A stretch of 64,000 bases of DNA, from positions 10,193,203 through 10,257,202 of the forward strand of contig NZ_CP080647.1 in NCBI RefSeq assembly GCF_019599145.1, read 5' to 3'. The notes beneath the pieces were generated by a model. That model searched no databases and was not told where the DNA came from. It was given only the letters and a program-made list of their open reading frames with translations. Each line of letters starts with the position of its first letter. Position 1 is the first letter of the stretch. The DNA comes from Streptomyces akebiae. Lineage in GTDB: Bacteria > Actinomycetota > Actinomycetes > Streptomycetales > Streptomycetaceae. The position numbers were made by a program, and so were the translations under genes. Of this stretch, positions 1-8,883 are shown piece after piece.

Positions 1-23
1 GGCGGGGGCGTCGGTCGCGCGGG

Positions 24-359
24 TCAGTTTGGGCCGTCACCGCAGCAGTCTCCCATGAGAGTCCTGCCCGAAGCGCCGGGTGGTCCTCCTGGCCGGAAGG
101 CCGAGCTCACGGTCCGTCCGAGCCGGGTGCTGAACGTCTCGGCCAGATCCTCCCCGCTGATCGCCGGGTACTGCCCGACGGAGACGACGCCGGTGATGTC
201 CGTACGTTCGAACAGCACGGTGGCGGCGTCGGCGATGTCCAGGTGCGAGGCCCACGAGGCGCGGAAGCCGCTGGGCAGCGAGTAGCGCAGCACGTCCTCA
301 TCGCGGCCGCCCGCGATGACGCTCGGCAGCAGCAGGTTCTCGACGGCGAAGCCCCCGTC
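24..359 (-). pseudogene. C-terminal remnant of an NmrA-type NAD(P)-binding protein
   Basis: The minus strand reads FAVENLLLPSVIAGGRDEDV and then LDIADAATVLFERTDITGVV, which resembles the central and C-terminal part of NmrA/NAD(P)H-azoreductase-like Rossmann proteins. The reading frame begins abruptly near 359 without the N-terminal glycine-rich nucleotide motif. It runs past the conserved part into low-complexity residues and stops at 24. It lies 20 bases downstream of the SDR gene on the same strand, so it may be the decayed last gene of that operon or debris from a deletion. Function is presumably lost. The family call rests on motif memory only. Confidence 0.5.
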
Positions 360-380
360 GCCGCGTGACCGTCGAAGCCG

Positions 381-1139
381 CTACCGGATCGAGGATCCGA
401 TGGAGATGCCGCCGTCCACGTCGAGGACCACACCGGTGATGTAGCCGGCTGCTTCACTGGCGAGGAAGGCCGCGGCTTCCGCGATGTCCTCGGGCCTGCC
501 GGTGTGGCGCATGGGGACCTTGTTGGTGAGCTTGTCGCGTGCGGGGCCGTTCATGGAGGCGAGCATGGGGGTCTCGATGAGGCCGGGGGCGATGGCGTTG
601 GCGGTGATGCCGTGGCGGGCGCCCTCCAGCGCGAGGGTGCGGGTCATGCCGACGATGCCCGCCTTGGCGGCCACGTAGTTCGTCTGACCGAAGTTCCCGC
701 GCCATGACATGGAGGAGAAGCTGACGATGCGTCCGTAGCCCTGCCGCTTCATCGGGCCGAACGCGGCGCGGGCGCAGTGGAAGCCGCCGGTGAGGCTGAC
801 GCCGACGACCGCGTGCCAGTCGTCGTCGGTGATGTCCTCGACGCGGTTGTCGCGGATGATGCCGGCGTTGTTGACCAGCACATCGAGGCGGCCGAGATCG
901 GCGGTGACACCGTCGATCCAGGCGTTGACCTGGGCCGAGTCGGTCACGTCCACCCGGTCGGTGCGGAGTTTCGCGTCGTGGGCGTCGGTGATGGTCCCGG
1001 CGGCGTCGGTGAGGGCCTGTTCGTTGAGGTCGGCCAGTGCGACGGTGGCGCCCTCGGCGGCGAACCGGGTCGCCATGGCCAGGCCGAGACCCTGTGCGGC
1101 GCCGGTGATGGCGACGACCCGTCCCTGGTAGCGGTTCAC
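381..1139 (-). CDS. SDR family oxidoreductase (FabG-like)
   Basis: This 252-residue classical short-chain dehydrogenase has the TGAAQGLG cofactor loop at about residues 12-19, the NNAG motif at 90-93, catalytic Ser near 142 and the Y155-x3-K159 pair. Typical SDR length is about 250. It probably oxidises a hydroxyacyl or alcohol intermediate with NAD(P) in the cytoplasm. The GTG start is fixed by a 4-base GTGA overlap with the stop of the enoyl-CoA hydratase gene. It is the last intact gene of an operon with the hydratase, an acyl-CoA synthetase and a CocE-type hydrolase, so a beta-hydroxyacyl-CoA dehydrogenase-like step is a reasonable inference. Substrate cannot be read from sequence. Confidence 0.88.
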   Translation of the reverse strand: MNRYQGRVVAITGAAQGLGLAMATRFAAEGATVALADLNEQALTDAAGTITDAHDAKLRTDRVDVTDSAQVNAWIDGVTADLGRLDVLVNNAGIIRDNRVEDITDDDWHAVVGVSLTGGFHCARAAFGPMKRQGYGRIVSFSSMSWRGNFGQTNYVAAKAGIVGMTRTLALEGARHGITANAIAPGLIETPMLASMNGPARDKLTNKVPMRHTGRPEDIAEAAAFLASEAAGYITGVVLDVDGGISIGSSIR

Positions 1140-1927
1140 TTGGTGTCTGCTTTCGTGGTGTGGGGAGTGAGGAAGGCCCGCAGGGCGTCGGCCACCGAGC
1201 TCGCCTGCCAGTTGTCTGCGAAGGTGGCCAGTTCCTCGCGCAGGGCCTGCTCGGGGGCCATGCCGTCGATCCGGTGCAGCAGCGTCTTGAGCCGTTGCTG
1301 CGCGGGGCTGTGGCGGTCGGCCAACTGGTGGCAGATGCGGGTGGCGGTGGCGTCGAGGTCGGCTTCGGGCACGATCGCCTGGATCCATCCGGTGTGCGCG
1401 AAAGCGGTCGCGGGCAGCAGCTCGCCGGTGAGCAGGAGTCGGCGTGACAGGCCCCGCCCGACCGCGCCGGGCAGCCTGACGCTGGACCCGCCGGCCGGTA
1501 CGAGCCGCCGTTGGAGGTGACCGTCGCCGATGAGGGTGGTGTCGGTGGCGACGACGACATCGCAGGCCAGCGCGAGTTCGAGGCCCCCGGCGACGGCGTG
1601 ACCGTGCAGCACGGCGACCCAGGGTTTCGGGCTGGCCGCGATACGGCTGAAGCAGGCCGATACGTCGGTCAGGAAGTCGACCGGGTTGTCGCCCCGCTCG
1701 TGCAGCTCCAGGAACTGGTGGAAGTCCCCGCCGGCACAGAAGCTCGGCCCGTTGCCGGCCACGGCGATGACCGCTGTGCCGGGGTCGGCCTCGGCGCTGG
1801 TGATCTGTTTGTCCAGGGCTTCTATCAGGGTGACGTCGAGGGCGTTGCGCCGCTCGGGGCGGTTGAGCAGCAGCCACCGGACGGTGCCGCGTTGCTCGAC
1901 GAGGAGGGGGGCCGTGTCGGTGGTCAC
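1136..1927 (-). CDS. Enoyl-CoA hydratase/isomerase family protein
   Basis: The 263-residue product has the crotonase fold signature: a CoA-binding segment around FCAGGDFHQF (oxyanion hole) and HGHAVAGGLELALACDVVVA in the middle. Crotonases hydrate, isomerise or cleave acyl-CoA thioesters. The catalytic Glu positions are not clear enough to choose among hydratase, isomerase and hydrolase activity. The GTG start overlaps the stop of the acyl-CoA synthetase by GTGA, and its own stop overlaps the SDR start the same way, so the three are translationally coupled. It presumably acts on the thioester made by the neighbouring synthetase. Confidence 0.87.
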   Translation of the reverse strand: MTTDTAPLLVEQRGTVRWLLLNRPERRNALDVTLIEALDKQITSAEADPGTAVIAVAGNGPSFCAGGDFHQFLELHERGDNPVDFLTDVSACFSRIAASPKPWVAVLHGHAVAGGLELALACDVVVATDTTLIGDGHLQRRLVPAGGSSVRLPGAVGRGLSRRLLLTGELLPATAFAHTGWIQAIVPEADLDATATRICHQLADRHSPAQQRLKTLLHRIDGMAPEQALREELATFADNWQASSVADALRAFLTPHTTKADTK

Positions 1928-3567
1928 TGTGCCTCTCGGCTGGAAAGTTCGGCGCGTCGGCGGTTGCGCAGCAGGTAGCGCTGGGTCTTGCCGCTGGGCG
2001 TCTTGGGCAGGGCGTCGATGAAGTGGATGGTGCGTGGGTAGGCGTGGGCGGCGTAGCGGGTCTTGACCAACTGCTGCAGTTCGGTGGCCAGTTCCGGGGA
2101 GGCGTCGCCGGCGTCGCGCAGGACGACGTACGCCTCGATGACCTCGCCGCGGACCTCGTCGGGTGCGCCGATGACGCTGCACTCGGCGACCGCGGGATGC
2201 TGGGCGAGGACGCTCTCGATCTCGAACGGCCCGATCCGGTAACCGGCCATGATGATGACGTCGTCGTCGCGTGAGGAGAAGAAGCAGTCACCGTCGGCGT
2301 CGATGCGCCCGGCGTCGCCGGTGAGGTAATAGCGGCCGTCGGGGGTGAACTTGGAGTGGCTCTGCCCGGGGATCTGGTAGTCGCTAAAGGTCATCAGCGG
2401 GCTTTCGGCGACGTCGATCGCGACCCGGCCGAGCACGCCCGGTCCGGCGGGCTCGTCCTTGTCGTCGGCCAGGACGGTGAGGCTCCAGCCGGGCACCGCC
2501 CGGCCCATCGACCCGGTCTTGAGCGGACGGGCGAGTTCGCGATGGTGGTGGTTGGCCAGGGGCATGCCGATCTCGGTCTGGCCGAAGTGGTCGTGCACGG
2601 CCAGGCCGAGCGCGGCGCCGGCCCACTCGTTGACCTCGGGAGTCAGCGGCTCACCCGCGCTGGACGCCCGTTCCAGACGCAGCCCCTGCGGCACCGGCAC
2701 CGACGAGGAGCGCAGTCCCCGGTACACGGTCGGGGCGGCGGCGAAGTCGGTGACCTGGTGGTCGACGAGGGTGCGCCAGGTCGTCTCCGGGGAGAACCCA
2801 CCGGACAGCAGCAGGCTGGGAATGCCGGCGGCCATCGGAGCGACGATGGCGGAGTACAGCCCGTAGGCCCAGCCTGGATCGGCGGCGCACCAGTAGCCGC
2901 TGCCTGGGGTGACACCGAGACCGTACTCCAGGTAGACCTGCCATCCCGCGATGTAGGAGACGGGGTGGATGACTCCCTTGGGCTTGCCGGTGGTGCCGGA
3001 GGTGAACATGTGCACCAGCGGGCCGTTCCCGCTGGTGGTGACGGCGGGCACCGGCTCCGGCGACGCGGCCGCGACGAGGTCGGCCAGCACCACGTCACCG
3101 CGCGAGGTGCCGGTTCCGGTGACGACGAGGCGGCGCTGGGGGTCGTCCGGAATGTCCGGGCCCGGGTCCAGTTTGTGGCGCTGGTCCGGGTCGACGACCA
3201 CCACGTGCGCGCCGGAGCCTTCCAGGCGCAGGGCGATGGCCTGGGGCGCGAACGCGGTGAACAGCGGGACGTAGACCGCACCGAGCCGCCAGATCGCGAG
3301 AATGACCGTGACCAGGTCGGTGCCCTTGCCCATCAGAGTCGCCACCCTGTCACCCGGGCCGACGCCGAGGCCCTGCAGCGCCCGCGCGTAGCGGTGCGAG
3401 TCCGCGGCGAGCTCGCCGAAGGTCAGCGCGGAGGCCTTTCCGGCGCTGTCGACCACGGTGAACGCTGTGCGGTCGGCGGGGTGACGGTCGCACAGCAGCC
3501 CGGCGACATCGAGTGCCGGAGCCGCGAAGGTCGCGGTCAGCTCGGCGACGCGGTCCGCGGCGCTCAC
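1924..3567 (-). CDS. AMP-dependent acyl-CoA synthetase/ligase
   Basis: This is a 547-residue ANL-superfamily enzyme, close to acetyl-/medium-chain acyl-CoA synthetases. Visible motifs in order are the P-loop-like FTSGTTGKPKG, the HFGQTE adenylate motif, YYLTGDAGRIDADGDCFFSSRDDDVI (A8 hinge region) and a C-terminal PKTPSGKTQRYLLR carrying the catalytic lysine. It makes an acyl-adenylate and then an acyl-CoA. The GTG start overlaps the hydrolase stop (GTGA). Placed directly after an ester/peptidyl hydrolase and before crotonase and SDR genes, it probably activates a carboxylic acid released by the hydrolase for degradation. Substrate unknown. Confidence 0.9.
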   Translation of the reverse strand: MSAADRVAELTATFAAPALDVAGLLCDRHPADRTAFTVVDSAGKASALTFGELAADSHRYARALQGLGVGPGDRVATLMGKGTDLVTVILAIWRLGAVYVPLFTAFAPQAIALRLEGSGAHVVVVDPDQRHKLDPGPDIPDDPQRRLVVTGTGTSRGDVVLADLVAAASPEPVPAVTTSGNGPLVHMFTSGTTGKPKGVIHPVSYIAGWQVYLEYGLGVTPGSGYWCAADPGWAYGLYSAIVAPMAAGIPSLLLSGGFSPETTWRTLVDHQVTDFAAAPTVYRGLRSSSVPVPQGLRLERASSAGEPLTPEVNEWAGAALGLAVHDHFGQTEIGMPLANHHHRELARPLKTGSMGRAVPGWSLTVLADDKDEPAGPGVLGRVAIDVAESPLMTFSDYQIPGQSHSKFTPDGRYYLTGDAGRIDADGDCFFSSRDDDVIIMAGYRIGPFEIESVLAQHPAVAECSVIGAPDEVRGEVIEAYVVLRDAGDASPELATELQQLVKTRYAAHAYPRTIHFIDALPKTPSGKTQRYLLRNRRRAELSSREAQ

Positions 3568-5315
3568 GCCTGGTCCTTGCGGTCGATGATGGGCAGGACC
3601 AGGCGGCTGAGGTGGTTCGGGCCGTGGTGGATGTGGTTGATCGCGGGAATCATCTGCTCCTCGCCCTCGTGAGCGATGACACCGCCGGTGTTGGTGTTGC
3701 GGTCGTAGCGGGGGAAGTTGCTGCTGGAGACGTCCACGCGGATGCGGTGACCGGGCAGGAACACATTCGAGGTGGCGGTCATGTCGATGGTGATCTCGTA
3801 GACCGTGCCCGGCTCCATCAGTTCTTCCGAGGCCAGGCCGCCCCGATAGCGGGTGCGCAGGATCCCGTCGCACAGGTTGATCGCCTTGCCGTCGGGGAAG
3901 ACGTCGACGAGCTTGGCGGTGAAGTCGGTGTCCACCGCCGACGACGAGACGAACAGTTGCAGGCTGACCGGGCCGGTGACCTCGACAGCCTCCTCCAGTA
4001 CGGGAGTGGCGAAGCACAGGACGTCGTCGCGGCCGGCGACCGTCCGCTGGTCGACCGGGCCGCAGAACCCCGGCGTCGTCGGCATCGACGCCCCGCCCGC
4101 CGAGGGAACCGGGCGGCGCGGGTCGTAGAGGTAGGTCTCGTGCCCGGCGCCGGTCGGCGCCTCGGTCGTCAACACGCCATCGCCGTCGGCGGTGTTGGCG
4201 CGGCCGGTGCTCGTGAGGTGGAAGTCGGTCCACCTCGTGTCGGGCAGCGGCCACTCCTGCTCGTCACGCCACTGGTCGATGCCCATCACGAAGATCTTCA
4301 CCGGCGCCACGCCGTCCAGAGCGGTGGTGTCGCCCCGCAGCCAGCGGTCGAAGAACTTCACATGCAGGCCGGACAGGCCCATCAACCGGGCACCGGCCAG
4401 CGGGCCGAAGGAGCGGTCGCGATAGACGCCGTCCGCGGCGGGGCCGTGGTCCCACGGGCCGATGATCAGCCGTTGCCCCTCACGCGCCTGCGCGGTACCC
4501 GCCTGTCGGCGGGCGGCGGTGTAGGTGCGCAGGGTCTGCCCGATGTAGAGGTCGTACCAGCCGCCGATGTTCAGCGCCGGGACGGTGACGTTCTTGAGCT
4601 CGGGCGTGAGCTCCATGGCATCCCAGTACCCGTCGTGGGAGGGGTGGGCCATCCAGTCGTCCCACCACTTCCCGTAAGCCGCAAGGACAGGAACCTCGGC
4701 CGTCGGCAGCACATCGTTGAGAACCTCGGGGGACAGGACCGCCTGACCGAGCTGCTGCAGCTGGGACGCGGTGTCCTCGCCGGCGGCCAGGGACCGCTGG
4801 GCGTCGGCCGCGTACATGATGGCGTTCCACATCGTGACGAGGCTCAGCGAAAGCGCACCGCCCGCGGAGTACCAAGGCGCCTCGTAGTTGTCGATCGAGG
4901 TGACGGCCGGTGCGATCGCCTTGAGACCGGGGACGCCGGTCACGGCGGTCTCCCACTGGACCATCCCGAGGTAGGACCCTCCGTACATGCCCACGGTGCC
5001 GTCGGACCACGGCTGGTCGGTGATCCAGGCGACGGTGTCCTCGCCGTCGTTGCGGTCGGCCATGTGGGGAACGAACTCGCCCTCCGAGCGGTGGGTACCA
5101 CGGCAGTCCTGCACCACCAGCGCGTAGCCGGCCTCCAGCAGGGCCTGAAGGTCGGGCATGAGCGCATGGCCGACGCCCCATATGACGTCCTTGCCGTACG
5201 GCAGGCGCACGAGCAGCGCCGGAGCCTTCCCCTCGACCGGACGCCACACGTTGGCGGCGAGGGCCACGCCGTCACGCATCGGGACCCGGACGTCTATGTC
5301 GTATAGGTGCTGCAT
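3564..5315 (-). CDS. CocE/NonD family hydrolase
   Basis: This 583-residue protein has the X-Pro dipeptidyl-peptidase S15/CocE alpha/beta-hydrolase domain, with the nucleophile motif GGSYLG (Ser at about 114) and GPWDHG near 270-275. A C-terminal jelly-roll domain ends in HRIRVDVSSSNFPRYDRN. Members hydrolyse esters (cocaine esterase) or acyl-amino bonds. ATG at 5315 is chosen because AGGAG lies about 9 bases upstream; an upstream in-frame start lacks a ribosome site. No signal peptide is seen, so it is cytoplasmic. It is the first gene of the four-gene operon, with a candidate operator upstream at 5357-5382. Confidence 0.88.
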   Translation of the reverse strand: MQHLYDIDVRVPMRDGVALAANVWRPVEGKAPALLVRLPYGKDVIWGVGHALMPDLQALLEAGYALVVQDCRGTHRSEGEFVPHMADRNDGEDTVAWITDQPWSDGTVGMYGGSYLGMVQWETAVTGVPGLKAIAPAVTSIDNYEAPWYSAGGALSLSLVTMWNAIMYAADAQRSLAAGEDTASQLQQLGQAVLSPEVLNDVLPTAEVPVLAAYGKWWDDWMAHPSHDGYWDAMELTPELKNVTVPALNIGGWYDLYIGQTLRTYTAARRQAGTAQAREGQRLIIGPWDHGPAADGVYRDRSFGPLAGARLMGLSGLHVKFFDRWLRGDTTALDGVAPVKIFVMGIDQWRDEQEWPLPDTRWTDFHLTSTGRANTADGDGVLTTEAPTGAGHETYLYDPRRPVPSAGGASMPTTPGFCGPVDQRTVAGRDDVLCFATPVLEEAVEVTGPVSLQLFVSSSAVDTDFTAKLVDVFPDGKAINLCDGILRTRYRGGLASEELMEPGTVYEITIDMTATSNVFLPGHRIRVDVSSSNFPRYDRNTNTGGVIAHEGEEQMIPAINHIHHGPNHLSRLVLPIIDRKDQA

Positions 5316-5356
5316 CGGTGCTCCTCGTCGAGCCGACGGCATGGTGGGTGAATGCG

Positions 5357-5382
5357 GGTACGTTAAGAGGTACGTTCGTACC
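5357..5382. promoter_or_regulatory. Candidate operator of the hydrolase operon
   Basis: GGTACGTT occurs at 5357-ish and again at 5369, and the second copy forms the inverted repeat GGTACG-tt-CGTACC (5369-5382). It sits about 45-65 bases upstream of the operon's first start codon, the usual place for a TetR- or MarR-type repressor site. The cognate regulator is not identifiable here. Confidence 0.45.
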
Positions 5383-5736
5383 CTGTCAATTACCGCACGC
5401 GGTGACCTCGTCCCCTTTCCTTCATGGGGTCTCGGGCGCCCCGCCGTTCGGGGTTGGGGTCGCTACGACGTGACGAAGCCAGGTCGGCGAATGGTGGAGC
5501 GTTCGAGGCGGGATCGTCGGCGGTACAGCGATCGTCCTGCGCGGGACGGGTACGCACTCACCGAGGCCGGGAACCCATGCCGTCCGGTGCTCACATGACC
5601 CGACCCGGTACTCCCTGCGGGTGTCCGCCGATCGAAGGTCCCGGCGCGATGTCACCCAGCCGCTGCTACTGATCGGCAGACTTGGGCCGGTTGGGGGGCA
5701 AGCGGGGTCGGCCCCGGTGGGCCGCCCCGCACGTCA

Positions 5737-5937
5737 TGCGCCGACCGCGGCCACACCTACGGCATCCATCGCTGCTGCCTGCGGGAGCGCGCAGAGTCGG
5801 ACGAATCGCCGAGTCCGCGATCGTCTGGCTCCACTGCCCTCACCCACAGCCGGGCGGACGAGTATCCCGCCCGCCCGGCCAAGGTCACCGTGATCGCGCT
5901 CCGCGGACTCCTGAGCCGCGGTGGCCGGCGCACGTAG
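5737..5937 (+). pseudogene. Possible IS5-family transposase remnant in the 5316-6016 gap
   Basis: The 700-base stretch between the two CocE-type genes holds no convincing gene. In one plus-strand frame it reads ADRGHTYGIHRCCLRER, and in another frame slightly downstream VGRIAESAIVWLHCPH. These loosely resemble the GYD..R..LRERG and VERT..WLH.FRRL segments near the C-terminus of IS5-like transposases. The frames are broken and similarity is weak. A related stretch lies at 10831-10923. If real, these are two old insertion scars. Confidence 0.25.
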
Positions 5938-6016
5938 CGCACAGTCGGCGTGTCGATCTGCTCGGCGAACGTCTTTCGGCAGCGTGCCGGAGCATCGCAG
6001 CGCCGACGGCGAACGG

Positions 6017-6090
6017 CCAGGGGGACGCACCGACGCCGCCTGCCGTTGCTCGATCGAGCAACGGCAGGCGGCGTCGGTGCGTCCCCCTGG
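6017..6090. terminator. 74-base perfect palindrome, probable bidirectional terminator
   Basis: The two 37-base arms are perfectly complementary, with no spacer around a central CGATCG. It ends 7 bases past the stop of the second CocE-type hydrolase (minus strand), so in RNA it would form a very stable hairpin ending that transcript. Arms this long and perfect are unusual for an ordinary terminator. Confidence 0.7.
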
Positions 6091-6097
6091 TGCCCTG

Positions 6098-7771
6098 TCA
6101 GCCCGGAATCACCGGCAGGACGATGCGAGAGGGCCGCTCGGGGTCGTGGTAGATGTGCTGGCGGGCCACTCGGGCCGTGGTCGCGCTGTCCTCGGGTTCG
6201 CCCGTGTTGAGGTTGCGGTCCCAGCGGGGGAAGTTGCTGGAGGTGACCTGTACCCGTATCCGATGGCCTGCGCGGAAGACGATGCTGGTCGACCACAGGT
6301 CCACGACGTGCTCGGCCGGCTCGCCCGGCGTCGCCGCGCGCACCCGCACGATGCCGTCGGTCACATTGCGGGAGACGCCGTGCTCGTCGACGTCGCACAG
6401 CCGTGCCACCCAGTCGGTCGAGGGCCCGTCCGTGGCGGCGAAGAGCACCGCCCGCACGCGGCCTGTCACCTCGGTGTCCTCGGTGAGCGGTTCGGTGGTG
6501 AAGACCAGGACGTCCTCACGCTCCTCCACGGCCGTCTGGTCGAGCGGTCCGGGACGGAAGTCGTCGGTCATGAGCAGCGCGCCACCGGTGGTGGGCACCG
6601 GGTTCATGGGGTCGTAGGTGAACTCCTCGGGCTGCTCGGCGGTGGACGGCGGCTCAGGGGTCAGGCTTCCGTCCGCGCGCAGGTGGAAGTCCCTCTCCAC
6701 CGCCCGTGACAGGGGCCATTCCGTCTCCTCGCGCCACTGGTTGATCCCCATGACGAACAGCAGCACCTTGCCGGTGTCCGGCTCCAGTGCCTCATCGTCA
6801 CCGATCGTGTGCTGGAACCAGTCGAACTGCATGTCGGTCAGGCGTCCGCGCATGCCCATCAAGGCGGAGTTGGCGCCGAACCCGAAGTTGACGTCGCCGA
6901 TCACGTGCTGCTGGTTGGCGTGACTCCACGGCCCCACGACCAGCGTGGCGGACCGGCCGGCGCGGCGCATGGCGGTGAAGTTGTCGAGGGTGCCCTGAAC
7001 GAAGATGTCGTACCAGCCGCCGACCTGGAAGGTGGGCAGGTCCACCTCGTCGTGCCTACCCGCGACGGTGCAGGACCGCGCCCACTCGGGCTCCCGCCGG
7101 GACCGCTCATAGCCCAGCTCGGGAAGGTCGTGCCGGACGAACGCGGGGAAACGCCCGGCGGGCAGTTCGCCGTAGCCGCCGCCCGCCAGGCCGTCGAGGT
7201 CCTGCACCAGGCTGACGAGGCTGCCCCCGAGCGTGGCGGGGTCGGCGCCGTGCCGGCGCATCAGCGCGTCGGGGCCCATCATGAGGGTCCAGGGTGCGGT
7301 GATGCCGAGCTCGATCGCACCGCCGCGTGTCCACAGTCCGTCGTCCGGATCGGACCACGTGACCATCGGTGCGATCGCCTTCAGCTCCGGTGGCTTGGAC
7401 AGCGCCGCCATCCACTGTGTGTTGCCGAAATAGCTGGCGCCGATCATGCCGACGGAGCCGTTCGCGCCGGGGAGGGCGGCGGCCCACCGTACGGTGTCGT
7501 AGCCGTCGCTCTCCTCGTGGGTCCACGGGTCCCACTCTCCCTCGGAGGCGAACCGGCCACGGGTGTCCTGGATGACCACCATGAAGCCACGCCGAGCCGC
7601 CGCCAGCGGATCGAGGATGCCGGCCAGCAGGGGCATCTGCTTGCCGTACGGCAGCCGGGTCAGCAACACCGGCCACGGCCCCGTGCCGGCGGGGCGGTAG
7701 ACATCGGCGCGCAGCACCGTGCCGTCACGCATCTCGGCCGGAACGTCGAACTCGATCCGGATATCTGCCAT
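6098..7771 (-). CDS. CocE/NonD family hydrolase, second copy
   Basis: This 557-residue relative of the 3564-5315 hydrolase has the nucleophile motif GASYFG (Ser at about 113), GPWSHA later in the catalytic domain and a C-terminal domain ending in HRIRVQVTSSNFPRWDRN. It belongs to the same S15/CocE serine hydrolase family. ATG 7771 is preferred over upstream in-frame starts because a GAGGGAG ribosome site precedes it. No signal peptide is visible. It lies about 100 bases downstream of an alpha/beta hydrolase gene on the same strand and may share its transcript; the palindrome at 6017-6090 closes the unit. Two diverged CocE paralogues this close suggest different ester substrates of one pathway. 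Confidence 0.87.
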   Translation of the reverse strand: MADIRIEFDVPAEMRDGTVLRADVYRPAGTGPWPVLLTRLPYGKQMPLLAGILDPLAAARRGFMVVIQDTRGRFASEGEWDPWTHEESDGYDTVRWAAALPGANGSVGMIGASYFGNTQWMAALSKPPELKAIAPMVTWSDPDDGLWTRGGAIELGITAPWTLMMGPDALMRRHGADPATLGGSLVSLVQDLDGLAGGGYGELPAGRFPAFVRHDLPELGYERSRREPEWARSCTVAGRHDEVDLPTFQVGGWYDIFVQGTLDNFTAMRRAGRSATLVVGPWSHANQQHVIGDVNFGFGANSALMGMRGRLTDMQFDWFQHTIGDDEALEPDTGKVLLFVMGINQWREETEWPLSRAVERDFHLRADGSLTPEPPSTAEQPEEFTYDPMNPVPTTGGALLMTDDFRPGPLDQTAVEEREDVLVFTTEPLTEDTEVTGRVRAVLFAATDGPSTDWVARLCDVDEHGVSRNVTDGIVRVRAATPGEPAEHVVDLWSTSIVFRAGHRIRVQVTSSNFPRWDRNLNTGEPEDSATTARVARQHIYHDPERPSRIVLPVIPG

Positions 7772-7876
7772 GTACCGCTCCCTCGCGTGTGACGACGCTG
7801 TCACGCGACATGGTCGAACCTGGCCCCCGTCCCGCACTACACCCGAACGGGGGTGGCCACGGCGTTCGCGGGGGCG

Positions 7877-8755
7877 TCACGCCGCCGCGTTCAGCAGGTC
7901 GGCAAGCACCTCGGGCCTCTCCAGGGCGATGAAGTGGCCCGCTCCCGGCACCTGTGTGAAGTCGGCGGCGGGCAGCAGGTGCTTGTTGGCCAGCCTGTCC
8001 GAGGGCCGTGACCAGTCGTGCTCCCCGTAGACGAGGTGGACGGGCGCCTTCACCTCGGGGTAGCGCGAGCGGGCCGCGATGAGGCTCGGCAGGCTCTGGT
8101 ACACGGCCCGGGCGACGGTCGGGTAGCCGGGGCGGCTGCCCACCTGAAGGAGCTCGTCCACGTAGTCCTCGCGCAGAGCGGCGTTGTCGCCCAGGCCGCC
8201 CTGGAGGATCTTGGTGATCACGGGCTTCGGCTCCACCCCGGCGATCACCGGGCCCACTCCGGGCAGGAGAACACCGGTGATCACCACGCGGGCGAGGAGG
8301 CTGGACCGGGCGATTCCGTCGCGGAAGTCGTACGTGTTGACCGCGACGACGCGCCGGACCCGCTCCGGAAGGTCGGCCGCGGTGGTCAGGGCGAGGACCG
8401 CCCCCATGGACTCCCCGACCAGGGTCACGTCGTGGAGGTCGAGTTCGGTCAGAAGCCGCTCGACGCCCACGCGCATGGCCGGCTCGTCGTACGACGCCCC
8501 GGGCACGATCTCGGAGTAGCCCATCCCCGGCAGATCCAGGGCGTACACGGTGTACCGGTCCGCGATCAGCGGGATGAGGTGGCGGAAGTGCTCGGCCTGG
8601 GTGCGCACGGTGTGCAGCAGGACCAGCGGGGCACCCGTACCCGCCTTGAGGTAACGCAGTGTTCCCTCGCGGCCGCCGGATCCCGCGCGCGGGGCGATGG
8701 TGTGGGTCGTGGTCCCCGGAATGTGGATCGTGGGGCGGGTTTCCTGGCTGGGCAT
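7877..8755 (-). CDS. Alpha/beta fold hydrolase
   Basis: The 292-residue product has the canonical alpha/beta-hydrolase pattern: an LLHTVRTQ oxyanion-hole segment near 47-54, DLPGMGYS at 74-81, the nucleophile elbow VGESMG with Ser at about 116, VYGEHDW containing the acid, and GAGHF with the catalytic His near the C-terminus. Likely activity is ester, lactone or C-C bond hydrolysis. ATG 8755 is chosen because AGGAG lies about 11 bases upstream, after a short GTGTGTGAAC direct repeat. Its neighbours on the same strand are the second CocE-type hydrolase (downstream) and, past a terminator, an SDR (upstream). Confidence 0.87.
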   Translation of the reverse strand: MPSQETRPTIHIPGTTTHTIAPRAGSGGREGTLRYLKAGTGAPLVLLHTVRTQAEHFRHLIPLIADRYTVYALDLPGMGYSEIVPGASYDEPAMRVGVERLLTELDLHDVTLVGESMGAVLALTTAADLPERVRRVVAVNTYDFRDGIARSSLLARVVITGVLLPGVGPVIAGVEPKPVITKILQGGLGDNAALREDYVDELLQVGSRPGYPTVARAVYQSLPSLIAARSRYPEVKAPVHLVYGEHDWSRPSDRLANKHLLPAADFTQVPGAGHFIALERPEVLADLLNAAA

Positions 8756-8833
8756 CTCGCCGACTCCTCGTGTGTGAACGTGTGTGAACGTGTGAGCGCT
8801 GGGCTTGGGTGACTCGGGCACGGTCCGGCAGGG

Positions 8834-8875
8834 GCGTGAGGGCCCGTGGCGCGCGGCGCCGGCGGGCCCTCACGC
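8834..8875 (-). terminator. Rho-independent-type hairpin after the SDR gene
   Basis: Thirteen-base perfect arms GCGTGAGGGCCCG and CGGGCCCTCACGC flank a 16-base GC-rich loop. It begins 9 bases beyond the stop of the minus-strand SDR gene at 8884, consistent with termination of that transcript. Confidence 0.7.
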
Positions 8876-8883
8876 CGTGTGGC

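Noticed and set aside
2356..3672. 438-codon plus-strand frame opposite the acyl-CoA synthetase
   Set aside because: Antisense shadow of a gene with clear ANL motifs; no independent start signal or family.
3513..5306. 597-codon open frame on the plus strand opposite the first CocE hydrolase
   Set aside because: It is the antisense shadow of a well-supported gene; high-GC codon bias keeps the opposite frames open and its translation has no recognisable motif.
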